DNA of 64,000 nucleotides from Micromonospora sp. M71_S20 (GCF_003664255.1 NZ_RCCV01000001.1:3410001-3474000); one strand, 5' to 3'. Counted from the first letter of the stretch, positions 25,480 to 34,497 are shown. The notes: a model not told the origin generated them from the sequence alone. Numbers and translations: made by a program.

Positions 25480-26238
25480 GTGACCTGGTTCCTCTCCGCC
25501 GGCGGCTGGCACCCGGCGCCGGTCCAACTGTTCTGCCTGCCCTACGCGGGCGGAGGCGCGACCGTCTTCCGGCGCTGGCAGGACGGGCTCGGCCCCGACG
25601 TCGAGGTGCTGCCGGTGCAACTGCCCGGCCGCGAGAACCGGATCGGCGAGAACCCGGTGTTCGAGGTCGTCGACGTCGCGTACGCCATCGCCGAACGGAT
25701 CCGTGGCCCGTACGCGATCTACGGTCACTCGATGGGCGGCCGGGTCGGCTTCGAGGTCGTCCGTGAACTGCGCCGCGCCGGACGTCCACTGCCGCTGCGG
25801 CTCTACGTCGGCGGCGCCCGCGCCCCGCACGTCCACGCGCCCAGCCACTTCGACGGGCTGTCCCGGGTGGACGACGGCGAGCTGCTGCGCCGCCTGGAGG
25901 CCGGCGGCGGGATGCCGGCCGGGCTGCTGGAGTATCCGGAGCTGGTCGAGTTGCTGCTACCCCTGCTGCGCGCCGACTTCGCCCAGGTGGACGACTACCG
26001 CTACACCCCCGAGGAGCCGCTGCCGATGCCGATCGTGGCGTTCAGCGGCCGCGGCGACAACACCGTCAGCCGGGAGCACAGCGACGGCTGGCGGGAGCAC
26101 AGCGCCGCCGGCTTCACCCTGCACGAGATCGACGGCGGGCACTTCTTTCTCAACGAGCGGCTGCCCGATCTGCTCGCCGTGATCCGGGCGGACCTCACCG
26201 CCGCCCGCACCGACGCGGCCACCCGCCACCACGGGTGA
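25480..26238 (+). CDS. Type II thioesterase (alpha/beta hydrolase)
   Basis: The 252-aa protein of the TesA/GrsT/RifR family has LFCLPYAGGGATVFRRWQ at the N-terminus, the nucleophile elbow GHSMGG, an Asp region (FSGRGDNTVS) and the catalytic His in EIDGGHFFLNE. These enzymes clear mis-primed acyl groups from NRPS/PKS carrier proteins. No NRPS or PKS module is in the window; the next gene is a SyrP-like oxygenase, which also normally belongs to NRPS pathways. The GTG start follows GGAAGG. Confidence 0.9.
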   Translation: MTWFLSAGGWHPAPVQLFCLPYAGGGATVFRRWQDGLGPDVEVLPVQLPGRENRIGENPVFEVVDVAYAIAERIRGPYAIYGHSMGGRVGFEVVRELRRAGRPLPLRLYVGGARAPHVHAPSHFDGLSRVDDGELLRRLEAGGGMPAGLLEYPELVELLLPLLRADFAQVDDYRYTPEEPLPMPIVAFSGRGDNTVSREHSDGWREHSAAGFTLHEIDGGHFFLNERLPDLLAVIRADLTAARTDAATRHHG

Positions 26239-26325
26239 GCCGCCCGCCCCGGCCGCCGTCGGGGCCGCCATCCCGCTGTCCCGCGACCGCCCGCGGCGAC
26301 GGCGGGCGACGACAGGAGTGAGAGC

Positions 26326-27261
26326 ATGAGTGACCGGACCGCCACGCTGCCGGTCGTCGTCGAGAACGACGGCCGCGAGCTGACCGAGCTGATCGCCGCC
26401 CGGCGCGCGGAGTTGCGGGCGAGCCTGGTGGAGCACGGCGGGCTGTTGTTCCGCGGGTTCGACGTCGGCGGCGTCGAGGGCTTCGACCGGGCGGTGCGGG
26501 CGCTGTCCGGTGAGCCGCTGGTCTACACCGAGCGTTCGTCGCCCCGGCACGCCATCGCCGGCCGGGTCTACACCTCGACCGACTACCCGCCGAACGAGGA
26601 GATCTTCCTGCACAACGAGAACTCGTACCAGGCCCGCTGGCCGCTGACGTTGTTCTTCTACTGCCTCACCCCGCCGCAGACGCGGGGCGCCACCCCGCTG
26701 GCCGACGTCCGCCGGGTGTACGCCGAGATCGATCCGGCGGTACGCGAGGAGTTTGTCCGCCGCCGTTGGATGCTGGTGCGCAACTTCCACGGTGACTTCG
26801 GCACCCCGTGGCAGCACGTCTTCGGCACCGACGACCGTGCCGAGGTCGAGGCGTACGCGGCGGCGAACCGGATCGAGCTGGAGTGGCGGGGCGCCGACGG
26901 GCTGCGTACCCGCGCCGTGCGTGACGTCGTGCACCACCGGCCCGGCTCGGACACCCCGCGCTGGTTCAACCACGCCACGTTCTTCCACGTGAGCACCCTC
27001 GCCGAGGACCTCCAGGAAGGGCTGCTGGCCATGTTCGGCACCGAGGGACTGCCGGCCAACACGTACTACGGCGACGGCGGCGAGATCCCCGCCGACGTCG
27101 TGGACCACCTGCGGGCCGCGTACCGGGCGGCCAGCGTCCGCTTCGACTACCGGCGCGACGACGTGCTGGTCGTGGACAACATGACCGCCGCGCACGGGCG
27201 GGAGCCGTTCACCGGCCCCCGCAAGATCGCCGTCGCCATGGCCGAGCCGCACACCCCCTGA
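26326..27261 (+). CDS. TauD/TfdA-family Fe(II)/2-oxoglutarate dioxygenase, SyrP-like
   Basis: The 311-aa non-haem iron oxygenase has the facial triad as HNE in EEIFLHNENSYQ plus the distal His in MTAAHGREPF; the Arg that holds 2-oxoglutarate is in FTGPRKIAVAM. HxE instead of HxD is characteristic of the SyrP-like amino-acid hydroxylases acting on carrier-bound substrates. LLFRGFDVGGVEGFDRAV opens the fold. It lies 87 bp after the thioesterase on the same strand. Confidence 0.9.
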   Translation: MSDRTATLPVVVENDGRELTELIAARRAELRASLVEHGGLLFRGFDVGGVEGFDRAVRALSGEPLVYTERSSPRHAIAGRVYTSTDYPPNEEIFLHNENSYQARWPLTLFFYCLTPPQTRGATPLADVRRVYAEIDPAVREEFVRRRWMLVRNFHGDFGTPWQHVFGTDDRAEVEAYAAANRIELEWRGADGLRTRAVRDVVHHRPGSDTPRWFNHATFFHVSTLAEDLQEGLLAMFGTEGLPANTYYGDGGEIPADVVDHLRAAYRAASVRFDYRRDDVLVVDNMTAAHGREPFTGPRKIAVAMAEPHTP

Positions 27262-27284
27262 TCCGGGTCGCGTCCCGGTCAGGG
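27256..27284. terminator. Short hairpin between convergent dioxygenase and serpin genes
   Basis: CCCTGA-(T)-CCGGG pairs with CCCGG-TCAGGG, 11 bp with a single bulged T and a 6-nt loop. It overlaps the dioxygenase stop codon. Confidence 0.5.
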
Positions 27285-28553
27285 CTACGCCTCGTAGCGG
27301 TCCGCGACGTCGGCCTCCGGCAGCTCCTCCGGGTCGGCGACCCAGGCGGAGAAGACCGGCACCCCGTGCCACGGGCCGGCCGCGCCGTCGCCGGCCCGCT
27401 CGTCGGTGGCGACCGCCACCACGGCGTACGGGTGGCCGAAGCGCAGCTCCGCGACCCGGGCCACCCCCTCCGGCGGCAGGCTGAGCGTCGCGCCGAAGGC
27501 GGTGACGGCCGCCGCCTCGAAGCCGTACCGGCCGTAGCGGGCCATGGCCGCCTGGGCCGCCTCGAACTCGAGCCCCGGCGAATCCAGCAACTCGCCGAAC
27601 GCCCGCGCGACGGCGGGGAAGCCCAGCCCGGGCGCGGTCAGCTCGTGCCGGCTGCGGGCCGACCAGCAGGGCAGCACCGCCGTCGCCCGCTCCTCCCGGC
27701 CGTCCGGCGCGTACGTCCGGGTCGGCTCCTCGCGCAGCGTCCACAGCGGGCCCTCGCCCAGCGGCACGTCGAACAGGGAACGCCGCCGTGCGGGCAGCTC
27801 ACGCTCGGGCGTGTCGGCGGCGGTCGTCGCCAGCTCGTGGGCCGCCGCGAGGACGTCCCCGGCGGGCACGTCGGGTGCCGCGACGACGGAGACCACCAGC
27901 AGCCCGGCAGCCCCGTCGGCGGTCCGCGCCGGCTGGGCGGGGGCGGCGTGCGCGGCGACGGTGCCGGCCCGCGCGGTGTCGGCGATCCAGCAGCGGTGGC
28001 CGTGCTCCGGGCTGCGCAGCGCCCGGCGCAGCCCGCCGGCCCAGGCGCTGCCGGGCCCGAGCGCGTCGGCCGGCGCCACCTCGAACGGGGCCGCCCACGA
28101 GACCCGGGTGGCCAGGGCGCTGGCCAGCACCAGCAGCACCTGCGGCGTGACCGTCAGCGGGAACGCCTCGATCAGGCCGAGCGTGTGCTCGCGGGCCCAC
28201 GCGTCGAGCCCGGCCTGGTCCGGCAGCGGCCCGGTCCCGGTCGACGCGGGCAGGGCGGCCCGCCACCCGTCGAGCCCGGGCGTCTCGACGCCGGGCCGGT
28301 GCCAGAACGCGGTCGCCGAGGGCACCAGCGGGTGCGGCGCCGCCAGCAGGCCGTGAGCCGCCTCGGCGGCGGCCGCCACGTCGGTGCCGAGCACCTCCTC
28401 CAGCGCCGCACGGGTCGGGCCGGTGGCGGCCGGCGCGGCGAGCGCCAGCAGCAGCCACGCGCCGAGCGGTGAGGCGACGTGGTGCCCATCGCCGATCACG
28501 GCGTGCAGGCGGTCGGCGTAGCGGGCCAGGGGGGTACGGATGTCGGTCGTCAC
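27285..28553 (-). CDS. Serpin-family protein
   Basis: A 422-aa protein with serpin fold landmarks: HVASPLGAWLLLALAAPAATGPTR (helix B region), VLLVLASALATRVSWAAPFE (s6B/helix F equivalent), hinge GFEAAAVTAFGATLSLPP and the C-terminal FGHPYAVVAVATDE that corresponds to the conserved HPF strand. It has no signal peptide, so if active it inhibits an intracellular protease. The P1 residue cannot be fixed. The start is uncertain: GTG 28553 is used because upstream in-frame sequence is not protein-like, but no good ribosome site is visible. Confidence 0.8.
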   Translation of the reverse strand: MTTDIRTPLARYADRLHAVIGDGHHVASPLGAWLLLALAAPAATGPTRAALEEVLGTDVAAAAEAAHGLLAAPHPLVPSATAFWHRPGVETPGLDGWRAALPASTGTGPLPDQAGLDAWAREHTLGLIEAFPLTVTPQVLLVLASALATRVSWAAPFEVAPADALGPGSAWAGGLRRALRSPEHGHRCWIADTARAGTVAAHAAPAQPARTADGAAGLLVVSVVAAPDVPAGDVLAAAHELATTAADTPERELPARRRSLFDVPLGEGPLWTLREEPTRTYAPDGREERATAVLPCWSARSRHELTAPGLGFPAVARAFGELLDSPGLEFEAAQAAMARYGRYGFEAAAVTAFGATLSLPPEGVARVAELRFGHPYAVVAVATDERAGDGAAGPWHGVPVFSAWVADPEELPEADVADRYEA

Positions 28554-28901
28554 CGCTTCACTGTGTCCGCTCGGGGGGCCGCTCACCACCTGTCTACTCA
28601 GCGGGGACGGGAACCGGTGATCCGCCGGCCCGCCGGTTTTGTCACTGGACTGTCACGAAACCGCAGGGTCCCCTCCAACATCGACGCCGAAAGTAATCGC
28701 CGGTCGTCGCCGACGTCCGCGGCAACCGAGCCCCGGCGGACCGTACGCCCGCCGGAACGACGTCGGCACGGTCAGCGACAACTTTCCGAGTTCCCGGGCG
28801 CCCAGAAGGGGTGCGGGACAACCCGAGATGCGGGCCGACCGGCGCGCGCGGAGCCGGGAACGCGGCCTGCGGGCCCGGCAGCCCACGGAGGTCCACAGAC
28901 C
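28554..28901. other. 348-bp divergent region with a TGTCAC direct repeat
   Basis: This region separates the serpin gene from the BCCT transporter gene. The only motif I can point to is TGTCAC at 28640-28645 repeated at 28651-28656, an 11-bp pitch suitable for an activator. A good GGAGGT ribosome site lies before 28902. No ORF here is convincing. Confidence 0.45.
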
Positions 28902-30539
28902 ATGACCGTGTCCGCGACAGGTCCGGCAACCGACGACAACACCCCGCCGGGCGACGCGCCACCCCGACCGGGCCGCCCCGCGCAGGGCATCGACCGGACG
29001 GTGCTGGGCGTCGCCGCCGCGGTGACCGTCCTCTTCGTCGCGTGGGGCATCCTGGCCACCGACAACCTCGCCTCGGTCACCGGCACCGCGCTCGACTGGG
29101 TGGTCCGGTCGTTCGGCTGGGTCTTCGTGCTGGCCAGCACGGGCTTCGTGGTGCTGTCGGCCTGGTTGGCGCTCAGCCGGTACGGCCGGATCAAGCTCGG
29201 CCGCGACGACGACGAACCCGAGTTCTCCACCGTCTCCTGGGTGGCGATGATGTTCAGCGCCGGCATGGGCATCGGCCTGATGTTCTGGGGCGCCGCCGAG
29301 CCGCTGTCGCACCTGGCGACCCCGCCGCGCGGCCTCAACGAACCGAACTCACCGCAGGCCGCGCGGGAGGCCATGGAGTACTCCTTCTTCCACTGGGCGC
29401 TGCACCCGTGGGCGATCTACGCCGTGGTGGGCCTCGCGCTGGCCTACTTCACCTTCCGCAAGGGGCGGCGCGGCCTGATCAGCAGCGCCTTCTTCCCGCT
29501 CATCGGGGAGCGCGCCGACCGTGGACCCGGCCGGGCCATCGACATCTTCGCGATCTTCGCGACGCTGTTCGGGTCGGCCGTCTCCCTCGGTCTGGGCGCC
29601 CTGCAGATCAACAGCGGCCTGACGAACCTCTGGGACGTGCCGAAGTCCACCCCACTGGCGATCGGCATCATCGCGGTGCTCACCGTGGCGTTCGTGGTCT
29701 CCGCCGTCACGGGCGTCAAGCGGGGCATCCAGTTCCTGTCGAACACCAACATGGTGCTCGCGGTGGCGCTGATGTTCTTCCTGCTCGTGGTGGGCCCGAC
29801 GGTCTTCGTCCTCAACACGCTCACCGCGTCGACCGGCGGGTACCTCTACGACCTCATCCCGATGAGCTTCCGCACCGGCGCCTTCGGCGGCGAGCAGTGG
29901 ATGGCGGGCTGGACCATCTTCTACTGGGCGTGGTGGATCTCCTGGACCCCGTTCGTCGGCGCCTTCATCGCCCGCATCTCCAAGGGCCGCACCATCCGCC
30001 AGTTCGTCCTCGGTGTGGTGGCCATCCCGAGCCTCGTCAGCTTCGTCTGGTTCTCGGTGTTCGGCGGTACCGCCATCAACCTGCAACTCAACGGCACGGA
30101 CCTGTCGGCCGCGGTGAAGGAGAGCCCGGAGGCGGCGCTCTTCGCGGTCCTGCGGGAGTTCCCGTTCTTCACCGTCACCGCGATCCTGGTCATGGTGCTG
30201 GTGGCGCTCTTCTTCGTCAGCGGCGCCGACGCCGCCTCGGTGGTGATGGGCACGCTCTCCTCGCGCGGCAACCTGGAGCCGAAGGCCTGGCTGGTCTCGA
30301 TGTGGGGCGTCCTGACCGGCCTGGTGGCCGCGGTGCTGCTGCTCGCCGGCGGGCTGTCCGCCCTGCAGTCGCTGACCATCCTCGCCGCGCTGCCGTTCCT
30401 GTTCGTGATGGTCGGCATGGTCGTCGGGCTGCTCCGCGAGCTGCGTCGCGAGCCCGACAGCGCCACGATGGCCCCGCAACTGCGGGCCCTCGTGACCGCC
30501 GGCGCGCCACCGGCCGCCACGAAGCCCGAATCCTCCTGA
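28902..30539 (+). CDS. BCCT-family betaine/carnitine/choline transporter
   Basis: The 545-aa protein has twelve predicted helices. Family motifs: MMFSAGMGIGLMFWGAAEPL (the Gly-rich helix that binds the quaternary amine) and the signature FYWAWWISWTPFVGAFIARI followed by SKGRTIRQF. It imports an osmoprotectant, probably glycine betaine, driven by Na+ or H+. Both termini are hydrophilic and rather short, unlike the long sensor tail of BetP. The start follows GGAGGT. Confidence 0.93.
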   Translation: MTVSATGPATDDNTPPGDAPPRPGRPAQGIDRTVLGVAAAVTVLFVAWGILATDNLASVTGTALDWVVRSFGWVFVLASTGFVVLSAWLALSRYGRIKLGRDDDEPEFSTVSWVAMMFSAGMGIGLMFWGAAEPLSHLATPPRGLNEPNSPQAAREAMEYSFFHWALHPWAIYAVVGLALAYFTFRKGRRGLISSAFFPLIGERADRGPGRAIDIFAIFATLFGSAVSLGLGALQINSGLTNLWDVPKSTPLAIGIIAVLTVAFVVSAVTGVKRGIQFLSNTNMVLAVALMFFLLVVGPTVFVLNTLTASTGGYLYDLIPMSFRTGAFGGEQWMAGWTIFYWAWWISWTPFVGAFIARISKGRTIRQFVLGVVAIPSLVSFVWFSVFGGTAINLQLNGTDLSAAVKESPEAALFAVLREFPFFTVTAILVMVLVALFFVSGADAASVVMGTLSSRGNLEPKAWLVSMWGVLTGLVAAVLLLAGGLSALQSLTILAALPFLFVMVGMVVGLLRELRREPDSATMAPQLRALVTAGAPPAATKPESS

Positions 30540-30547
30540 GCCGGCGC

Positions 30548-30592
30548 GTGCGGCCCGGGCCGTCCCCGAACCTGGGGCGGCCCGGGCCGCAC
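30548..30592 (+). terminator. 15-bp perfect hairpin after the BCCT gene
   Basis: Arms 30548-30562 and 30578-30592 match perfectly, and the 15-nt loop contains an inner CCCC/GGGG pair, giving one long stem. It follows the transporter stop by 8 bp and precedes the AAA kinase gene. Confidence 0.85.
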
Positions 30593-30678
30593 GTGGGCTC
30601 CGGGCCGGCGGACGTACCATCGTGGCGTCCGTACGGGCGGCGCCTCCCGGCGGCGCGGGCCGACCGAGGAGGCGTGTC

Positions 30679-31257
30679 GTGACACAGGCTCAGCCGGCTG
30701 CCGCGTCGGCGCCGCGCCTGATCGTGCTCAACGGGCCACCCGGGTGCGGCAAGTCGACGCTGGCCCGCAGGTACGTCGAGGACCACCCTCTCGCGCTCGA
30801 CCTCGACATCGACCGGATCCGTGACCTCATCGGGCAGTGGCGTGACCATGCCGGTCCCGCCGGTCTGCTCGCGCGCGCCGTCGCGCTGGCGGCGGCCCGG
30901 GCGCACCTGGCCGGCCACCACGACGTGATCGTCCCGCAGTTCCTCGGCCGTCCCGAGTTCATCGAACAGGCCGAGCGGGTGGCGCACGACACCGGCGCCC
31001 GGTTCCACGAGATCGTCCTGCTCGACGGCAAGGAGAACGCGCTGCGGCGATTCGCCGAACGCAGCCGTACCTCCACGGATCCGGCGCATCTCGACGCCCA
31101 GCGCATGCTCGACCGGCACGGCGGGACCACCGAGCTGGCGGCGATGTACGACCGCCTGCTCGCGGTCGTCGCCGCCCGGCCCGGGACCAGGGTGGTGCGC
31201 AGCGAGCACGGCAGGGTGGACGAGGCCTACCGGGCCCTCCTCGCCTGCCTCAGCTAG
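30679..31257 (+). CDS. AAA/P-loop kinase-like protein
   Basis: The 192-aa protein has a Walker A motif near the N-terminus (LNGPPGCGKSTLARRY), an Asp-rich strand (ALDLDIDRIRDLIG) and a lid-like Arg region (RRFAERSRTSTDP). It resembles small-molecule or antibiotic kinases of the zeta/chloramphenicol phosphotransferase type. The substrate is unknown. The GTG at 30679 has GAGGAGG upstream; the longer frame is poorly protein-like. Confidence 0.82.
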   Translation: MTQAQPAAASAPRLIVLNGPPGCGKSTLARRYVEDHPLALDLDIDRIRDLIGQWRDHAGPAGLLARAVALAAARAHLAGHHDVIVPQFLGRPEFIEQAERVAHDTGARFHEIVLLDGKENALRRFAERSRTSTDPAHLDAQRMLDRHGGTTELAAMYDRLLAVVAARPGTRVVRSEHGRVDEAYRALLACLS

Positions 31258-31366
31258 GGCGCGGATCCGGCCGCGTTCCAGGCCATCCAGGCAGAACGAG
31301 CAGGAGCCGGGCAGCATCGCTTCGGTGGCGCTGGTCGGCATGGGCGCGGCGTCCGGGTCCCGCCGG

Positions 31367-32062
31367 TCACGAGGCTGACGCGTCCCGGCGGCGGGGGGAG
31401 CGCCCCCGGTCTCGGCGCGTCCGCCGCGGCGGGCCTGCCTCCTGCCCCGGCGGTTCCGGGCGTTCGACGCGGGTGGGGTCGCCGCGGACGAGTTCGTCGT
31501 GGATACGCCAGCGGGCGGTGACGACGGCGCGCTCAGTGGCCTCGTCGTCGTGTGCGATCCGCTGCCGCAGCAACTGGATGGCGAGGCGGCGGTTGAGGCA
31601 GAACTGCCGTTCGGTGTCGACCACGACGACGATGCCCGACGGGCGGTGGGTCGCCCGTACCGCCGTGCTGGCCTTGTTCCGGTGCTGGCCGCCGGGGCCG
31701 CCGGTACGGCAGGCCACGATGTCGACATCCGCCTCCGCGAACGCCGTCGTCGGGCTGTCGAGCTGGCACGGTCGGGCGACGACGTACCAGTTCTTCCGGC
31801 CGGTGCTCGCCCGGTAGGGGCTGGAGGCCTGCCAGCACAGGGTGCCGGTCCACGCGGCGGCGAACGCCTCGGCGCCGCCGCCGGTGATCCGGATCAGGGC
31901 CGACCGGTAGGTGTCGGGCCGGTCGCCGGGCACGGTCCGGACCCGATGGGTCGTCAGGCCCTGTCGGGCGGCCTCGGCTTCCAGGCGGTGCAGCAGCCGG
32001 GCCAGCGCCCAGGCGCACTCCTGCGGGCCGCGCCCGGCGGACATGAGCAGGTGCAGGCTCAT
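31367..32062 (-). CDS. prfH: Peptide chain release factor homologue PrfH
   Basis: The 231-aa class I release factor relative lacks the N-terminal codon-recognition domain. The catalytic GGQ is in CRTGGPGGQHRNKAS, followed by TAVRATHRPSGI. The N-terminus MSLHLLMSAGRGPQECAWAL is characteristic of PrfH. Known PrfH proteins release peptides from ribosomes whose 16S rRNA has been cut in the decoding centre, and partner RtcB2 then reseals the RNA. The ATG overlaps the rtcB stop (ATGA), which supports co-function. The C-terminal tail is very basic (RRTRRDRGRSPRRRDASAS). Confidence 0.93.
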   Translation of the reverse strand: MSLHLLMSAGRGPQECAWALARLLHRLEAEAARQGLTTHRVRTVPGDRPDTYRSALIRITGGGAEAFAAAWTGTLCWQASSPYRASTGRKNWYVVARPCQLDSPTTAFAEADVDIVACRTGGPGGQHRNKASTAVRATHRPSGIVVVVDTERQFCLNRRLAIQLLRQRIAHDDEATERAVVTARWRIHDELVRGDPTRVERPEPPGQEAGPPRRTRRDRGRSPRRRDASAS

Positions 32063-33234
32063 GCCCGACCCCGCTTGCGGCGGTCGTCGCGACGGTCGGA
32101 TCGGGTGGTGGAGCCGGCGTCGGGCGTCTTGTAGGTGACCAGGGGGACCGTGGTGGCCACGGGCGTGGCCAGGTCGTGGTCGACGAGATCCGCGATCACG
32201 CGTTCGATGCGCTTGTAGGCCGTGGGCGCCTCCTCGAAGAGCAGTTGGCGGTCGCCGCACACCACCAGCGACCCCACCGGGGTGCGCCGCAGTTCCTCGA
32301 CGGTGTGCTTGGCCCGGCTGCGCCGCAGGGCGTCGGCGCGGGACATCTTGCGGCCCGCGCCGTGCGCCACCGAGTGGTTGGCGTCCGGACCGGCGTGGGC
32401 GGCCACGAGGTAGGAGGCGGTGCCCCGGGTGCCGGCGACGAGCACGTCGCGGCCGTCGCCCGGCGCCGCGCCCTTGCGGTGCAGGTAGACCCCGTCGTGG
32501 ACCGCCACCAGGTTGTGGCACTGGTCGACGACGGGCTCGGTGGGCTCGGCCCCCAGGGCGTGGGCGACCCGGGCGGCCAGCAGCCGCCGGTTGAGCGAGC
32601 CCCACCGTACGGCGTCGTCGTGCGCCGCCAGGTAGGCGGCGGGATCAGGGGCGGCGCCCGCGCCGTGGACCTCGGTGTGCGCCCGCAGGATGCGCTCACC
32701 CAGACCCCGGGAGCCGGTGTGGACGACGAGCACGAGATCGCCAGCGTCGAGCCCGAGACGACTCGCGTGCCCCGGCTCGAAGACCGTGTCGACGCGCGCC
32801 AGCTCGACGAAGTGGTTGCCCCGACCGACCGTCCCGAGTCCGTCGACGTGACCGGCGGGGATGTCGCCCGCCACGACGGCCCAGGCGGGGTCGCCGGCGT
32901 CCCGCTCGGGGTCGAGCGGGCGGTCGAGGTCGGGGAACCGGGCGGCGAGCCGCTCCGGCACGGCACGCTTGAGCCTGATGGGGAACACGGCGATGCCGCA
33001 GCCGATGTCGGAGCCCACCAGGAACGGGTACAGCACGGTCGACGCCATGGCGGCGCCGATGGGGGCACCCTTGCCCGGGTGCAGGTCCGGCATGGCGGCG
33101 ACATGGATCATGCCGGGGAGGGCGGCCACCTGCCGGCACTGCGTCAGGGCCTCGGACTCGATCCAGCTCGTGGGAGAGGCGAAGACGGTGACGGTGGCCG
33201 GGGTGGACTGCGGCAGGGACTGGTGCTGAGACAA
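32059..33234 (-). CDS. rtcB: RNA ligase of the RtcB family (RtcB2 type, partner of PrfH)
   Basis: A 391-aa 3'-phosphate/5'-OH RNA ligase. All active-site blocks are visible: MPDLHPGKGAPIG (48-60), GSDIGCGIAVF (metal Cys79), GRGNHFVEL (137-145), HTGSRGLG (His172), QCHNLVAVHDG (His240), GTRGTASYL and the nucleotidylated His in HGAGRKMSR (His291). It ligates 2',3'-cyclic phosphate to 5'-OH ends using GTP and Mn2+. The start is uncertain: TTG 33234 gives a normal N-terminus, while GTG 33279 would add 15 residues; neither has a strong ribosome site. Confidence 0.92.
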   Translation of the reverse strand: MSQHQSLPQSTPATVTVFASPTSWIESEALTQCRQVAALPGMIHVAAMPDLHPGKGAPIGAAMASTVLYPFLVGSDIGCGIAVFPIRLKRAVPERLAARFPDLDRPLDPERDAGDPAWAVVAGDIPAGHVDGLGTVGRGNHFVELARVDTVFEPGHASRLGLDAGDLVLVVHTGSRGLGERILRAHTEVHGAGAAPDPAAYLAAHDDAVRWGSLNRRLLAARVAHALGAEPTEPVVDQCHNLVAVHDGVYLHRKGAAPGDGRDVLVAGTRGTASYLVAAHAGPDANHSVAHGAGRKMSRADALRRSRAKHTVEELRRTPVGSLVVCGDRQLLFEEAPTAYKRIERVIADLVDHDLATPVATTVPLVTYKTPDAGSTTRSDRRDDRRKRGRA

Positions 33235-33447
33235 GGACGCTCGCTTCTCGCGGAAACGGGAATGGACGGACGGCACCACGACACCGGTCGGTGCCGCGCG
33301 CCTCGGCGATGGGGATGCTGCCCGTCAGAACGTCATGGACGACACCATTCCGGAGCCGGCCGCCTGCGGCAACCGACTTTCCCCCGCGCCGGCGACCTGT
33401 GCGACGCCCCGCCAGGGTCCCGGGTCGTCGCGGCGGCGCGCGGTGGG

Positions 33448-34401
33448 TCAGGGGGCGGGTAGGGCGCCGAGGCGGTGCAGCAGCTGCCGGCCCAGCGGCA
33501 GGCGCTTGTCGGCGTCGCCGTCCGCGCGGACGTCCACGTTCAGCGCGAAGCAGTACAGCCGGTCGCCGCGCTCGACCCAGCCGACCCACCATCCCGTGCC
33601 CGGGTCGGTGGCGTCCGTCCAGCCGGTCTTGCCGTACAGGGCGTACCCGGCGGTGCGCTCCAGGCGCAGGATGTCCCGGACGGTGGCCTGATGCCCCCGG
33701 TCGGCCGGCAGCTCGCCCCGGGCCAGCCGGGCCAGCCACCGCGCCTGCTCGTCGGCCGAGATCTCCAGCGGCCCGTTCAACCAGAACCGGTCCACGGCCG
33801 GCCCGACCTCGCCGTTGCCGTAGCCGAGCCGGTGCAGCCACTCCCGCTCCCGGTCCGGCCCGATGCGGCGGGCCAGCTCCTGGAACACCGGCACGTTGGA
33901 GACCCGGACCGCGTCGCGCAGCCCCATGTCCCGCTCCCAGGCGGCGACGCGCTGCGGGCCGCCGCCGTACGGCACCTTCTCCCGCTCGTCGCGCACCACG
34001 CCGGTCTCGAGCGCGATCAGGCTGTGCGCGATCTTGAACGTCGAGGCGGGGACGAAGCGCCGCTCGGCCCGCTCCCGGTCGACCATGACGACGCGTCCGG
34101 CGGTCACGTCGTACATCACGAAGGTGCCCCGGAGGCCGGCCTGCCGGAACAGGCCTGCCAGGTCGTCGCGGACCTCGACGGCCGGCGCGGTCGGCGTGGG
34201 CGACGGGCCCGTGGCGGCGGTGGCGGACGCGGCGTCGGCCGGCGGCGGCTGCGAACGCCCGCTGCCGGTGCAACCGGTCGCGCCGGCCAGCAGGACCAGG
34301 GCGGCGGCCGCGGCGCCCGCGACCCGCCGCCGGGGGCGGGCGCCCGGGCCGACCGCCGCCGGCGGCGCGGCCAGGCTCCGCGTGCGTGTCTCGAAGACCA
34401 T
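33448..34401 (-). CDS. Class D (OXA-type) beta-lactamase, lipoprotein
   Basis: The 317-aa serine beta-lactamase has all class D motifs: STFK (Ser120-Lys123), SNV (168-170), YGN (194-196), FWLNGPLEIS and KTGW (258-261). Lys123 would be the carboxylated general base. A basic N-terminus, hydrophobic segment and lipobox ATGC at Cys44 indicate export and lipid anchoring, followed by a low-complexity Pro/Ala/Thr linker. It may protect against beta-lactams or act as a penicillin-sensor-like domain; the full motif set favours an active enzyme. Confidence 0.93.
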   Translation of the reverse strand: MVFETRTRSLAAPPAAVGPGARPRRRVAGAAAAALVLLAGATGCTGSGRSQPPPADAASATAATGPSPTPTAPAVEVRDDLAGLFRQAGLRGTFVMYDVTAGRVVMVDRERAERRFVPASTFKIAHSLIALETGVVRDEREKVPYGGGPQRVAAWERDMGLRDAVRVSNVPVFQELARRIGPDREREWLHRLGYGNGEVGPAVDRFWLNGPLEISADEQARWLARLARGELPADRGHQATVRDILRLERTAGYALYGKTGWTDATDPGTGWWVGWVERGDRLYCFALNVDVRADGDADKRLPLGRQLLHRLGALPAP

Positions 34402-34497
34402 CCGCCACCGCCTCCGTCCGTGCCGGCACCGACACCCCAGTGAAGCACGCGCCAGGGGGGACGGCGGTCGCCCGACCGCCCCGCGCCGCCGGTCGGC

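Noticed and set aside
25480..27261. Complete NRPS/PKS biosynthetic gene cluster
   Set aside because: Only a thioesterase and a dioxygenase are present; no adenylation, condensation, ketosynthase or carrier domains are found in the window.
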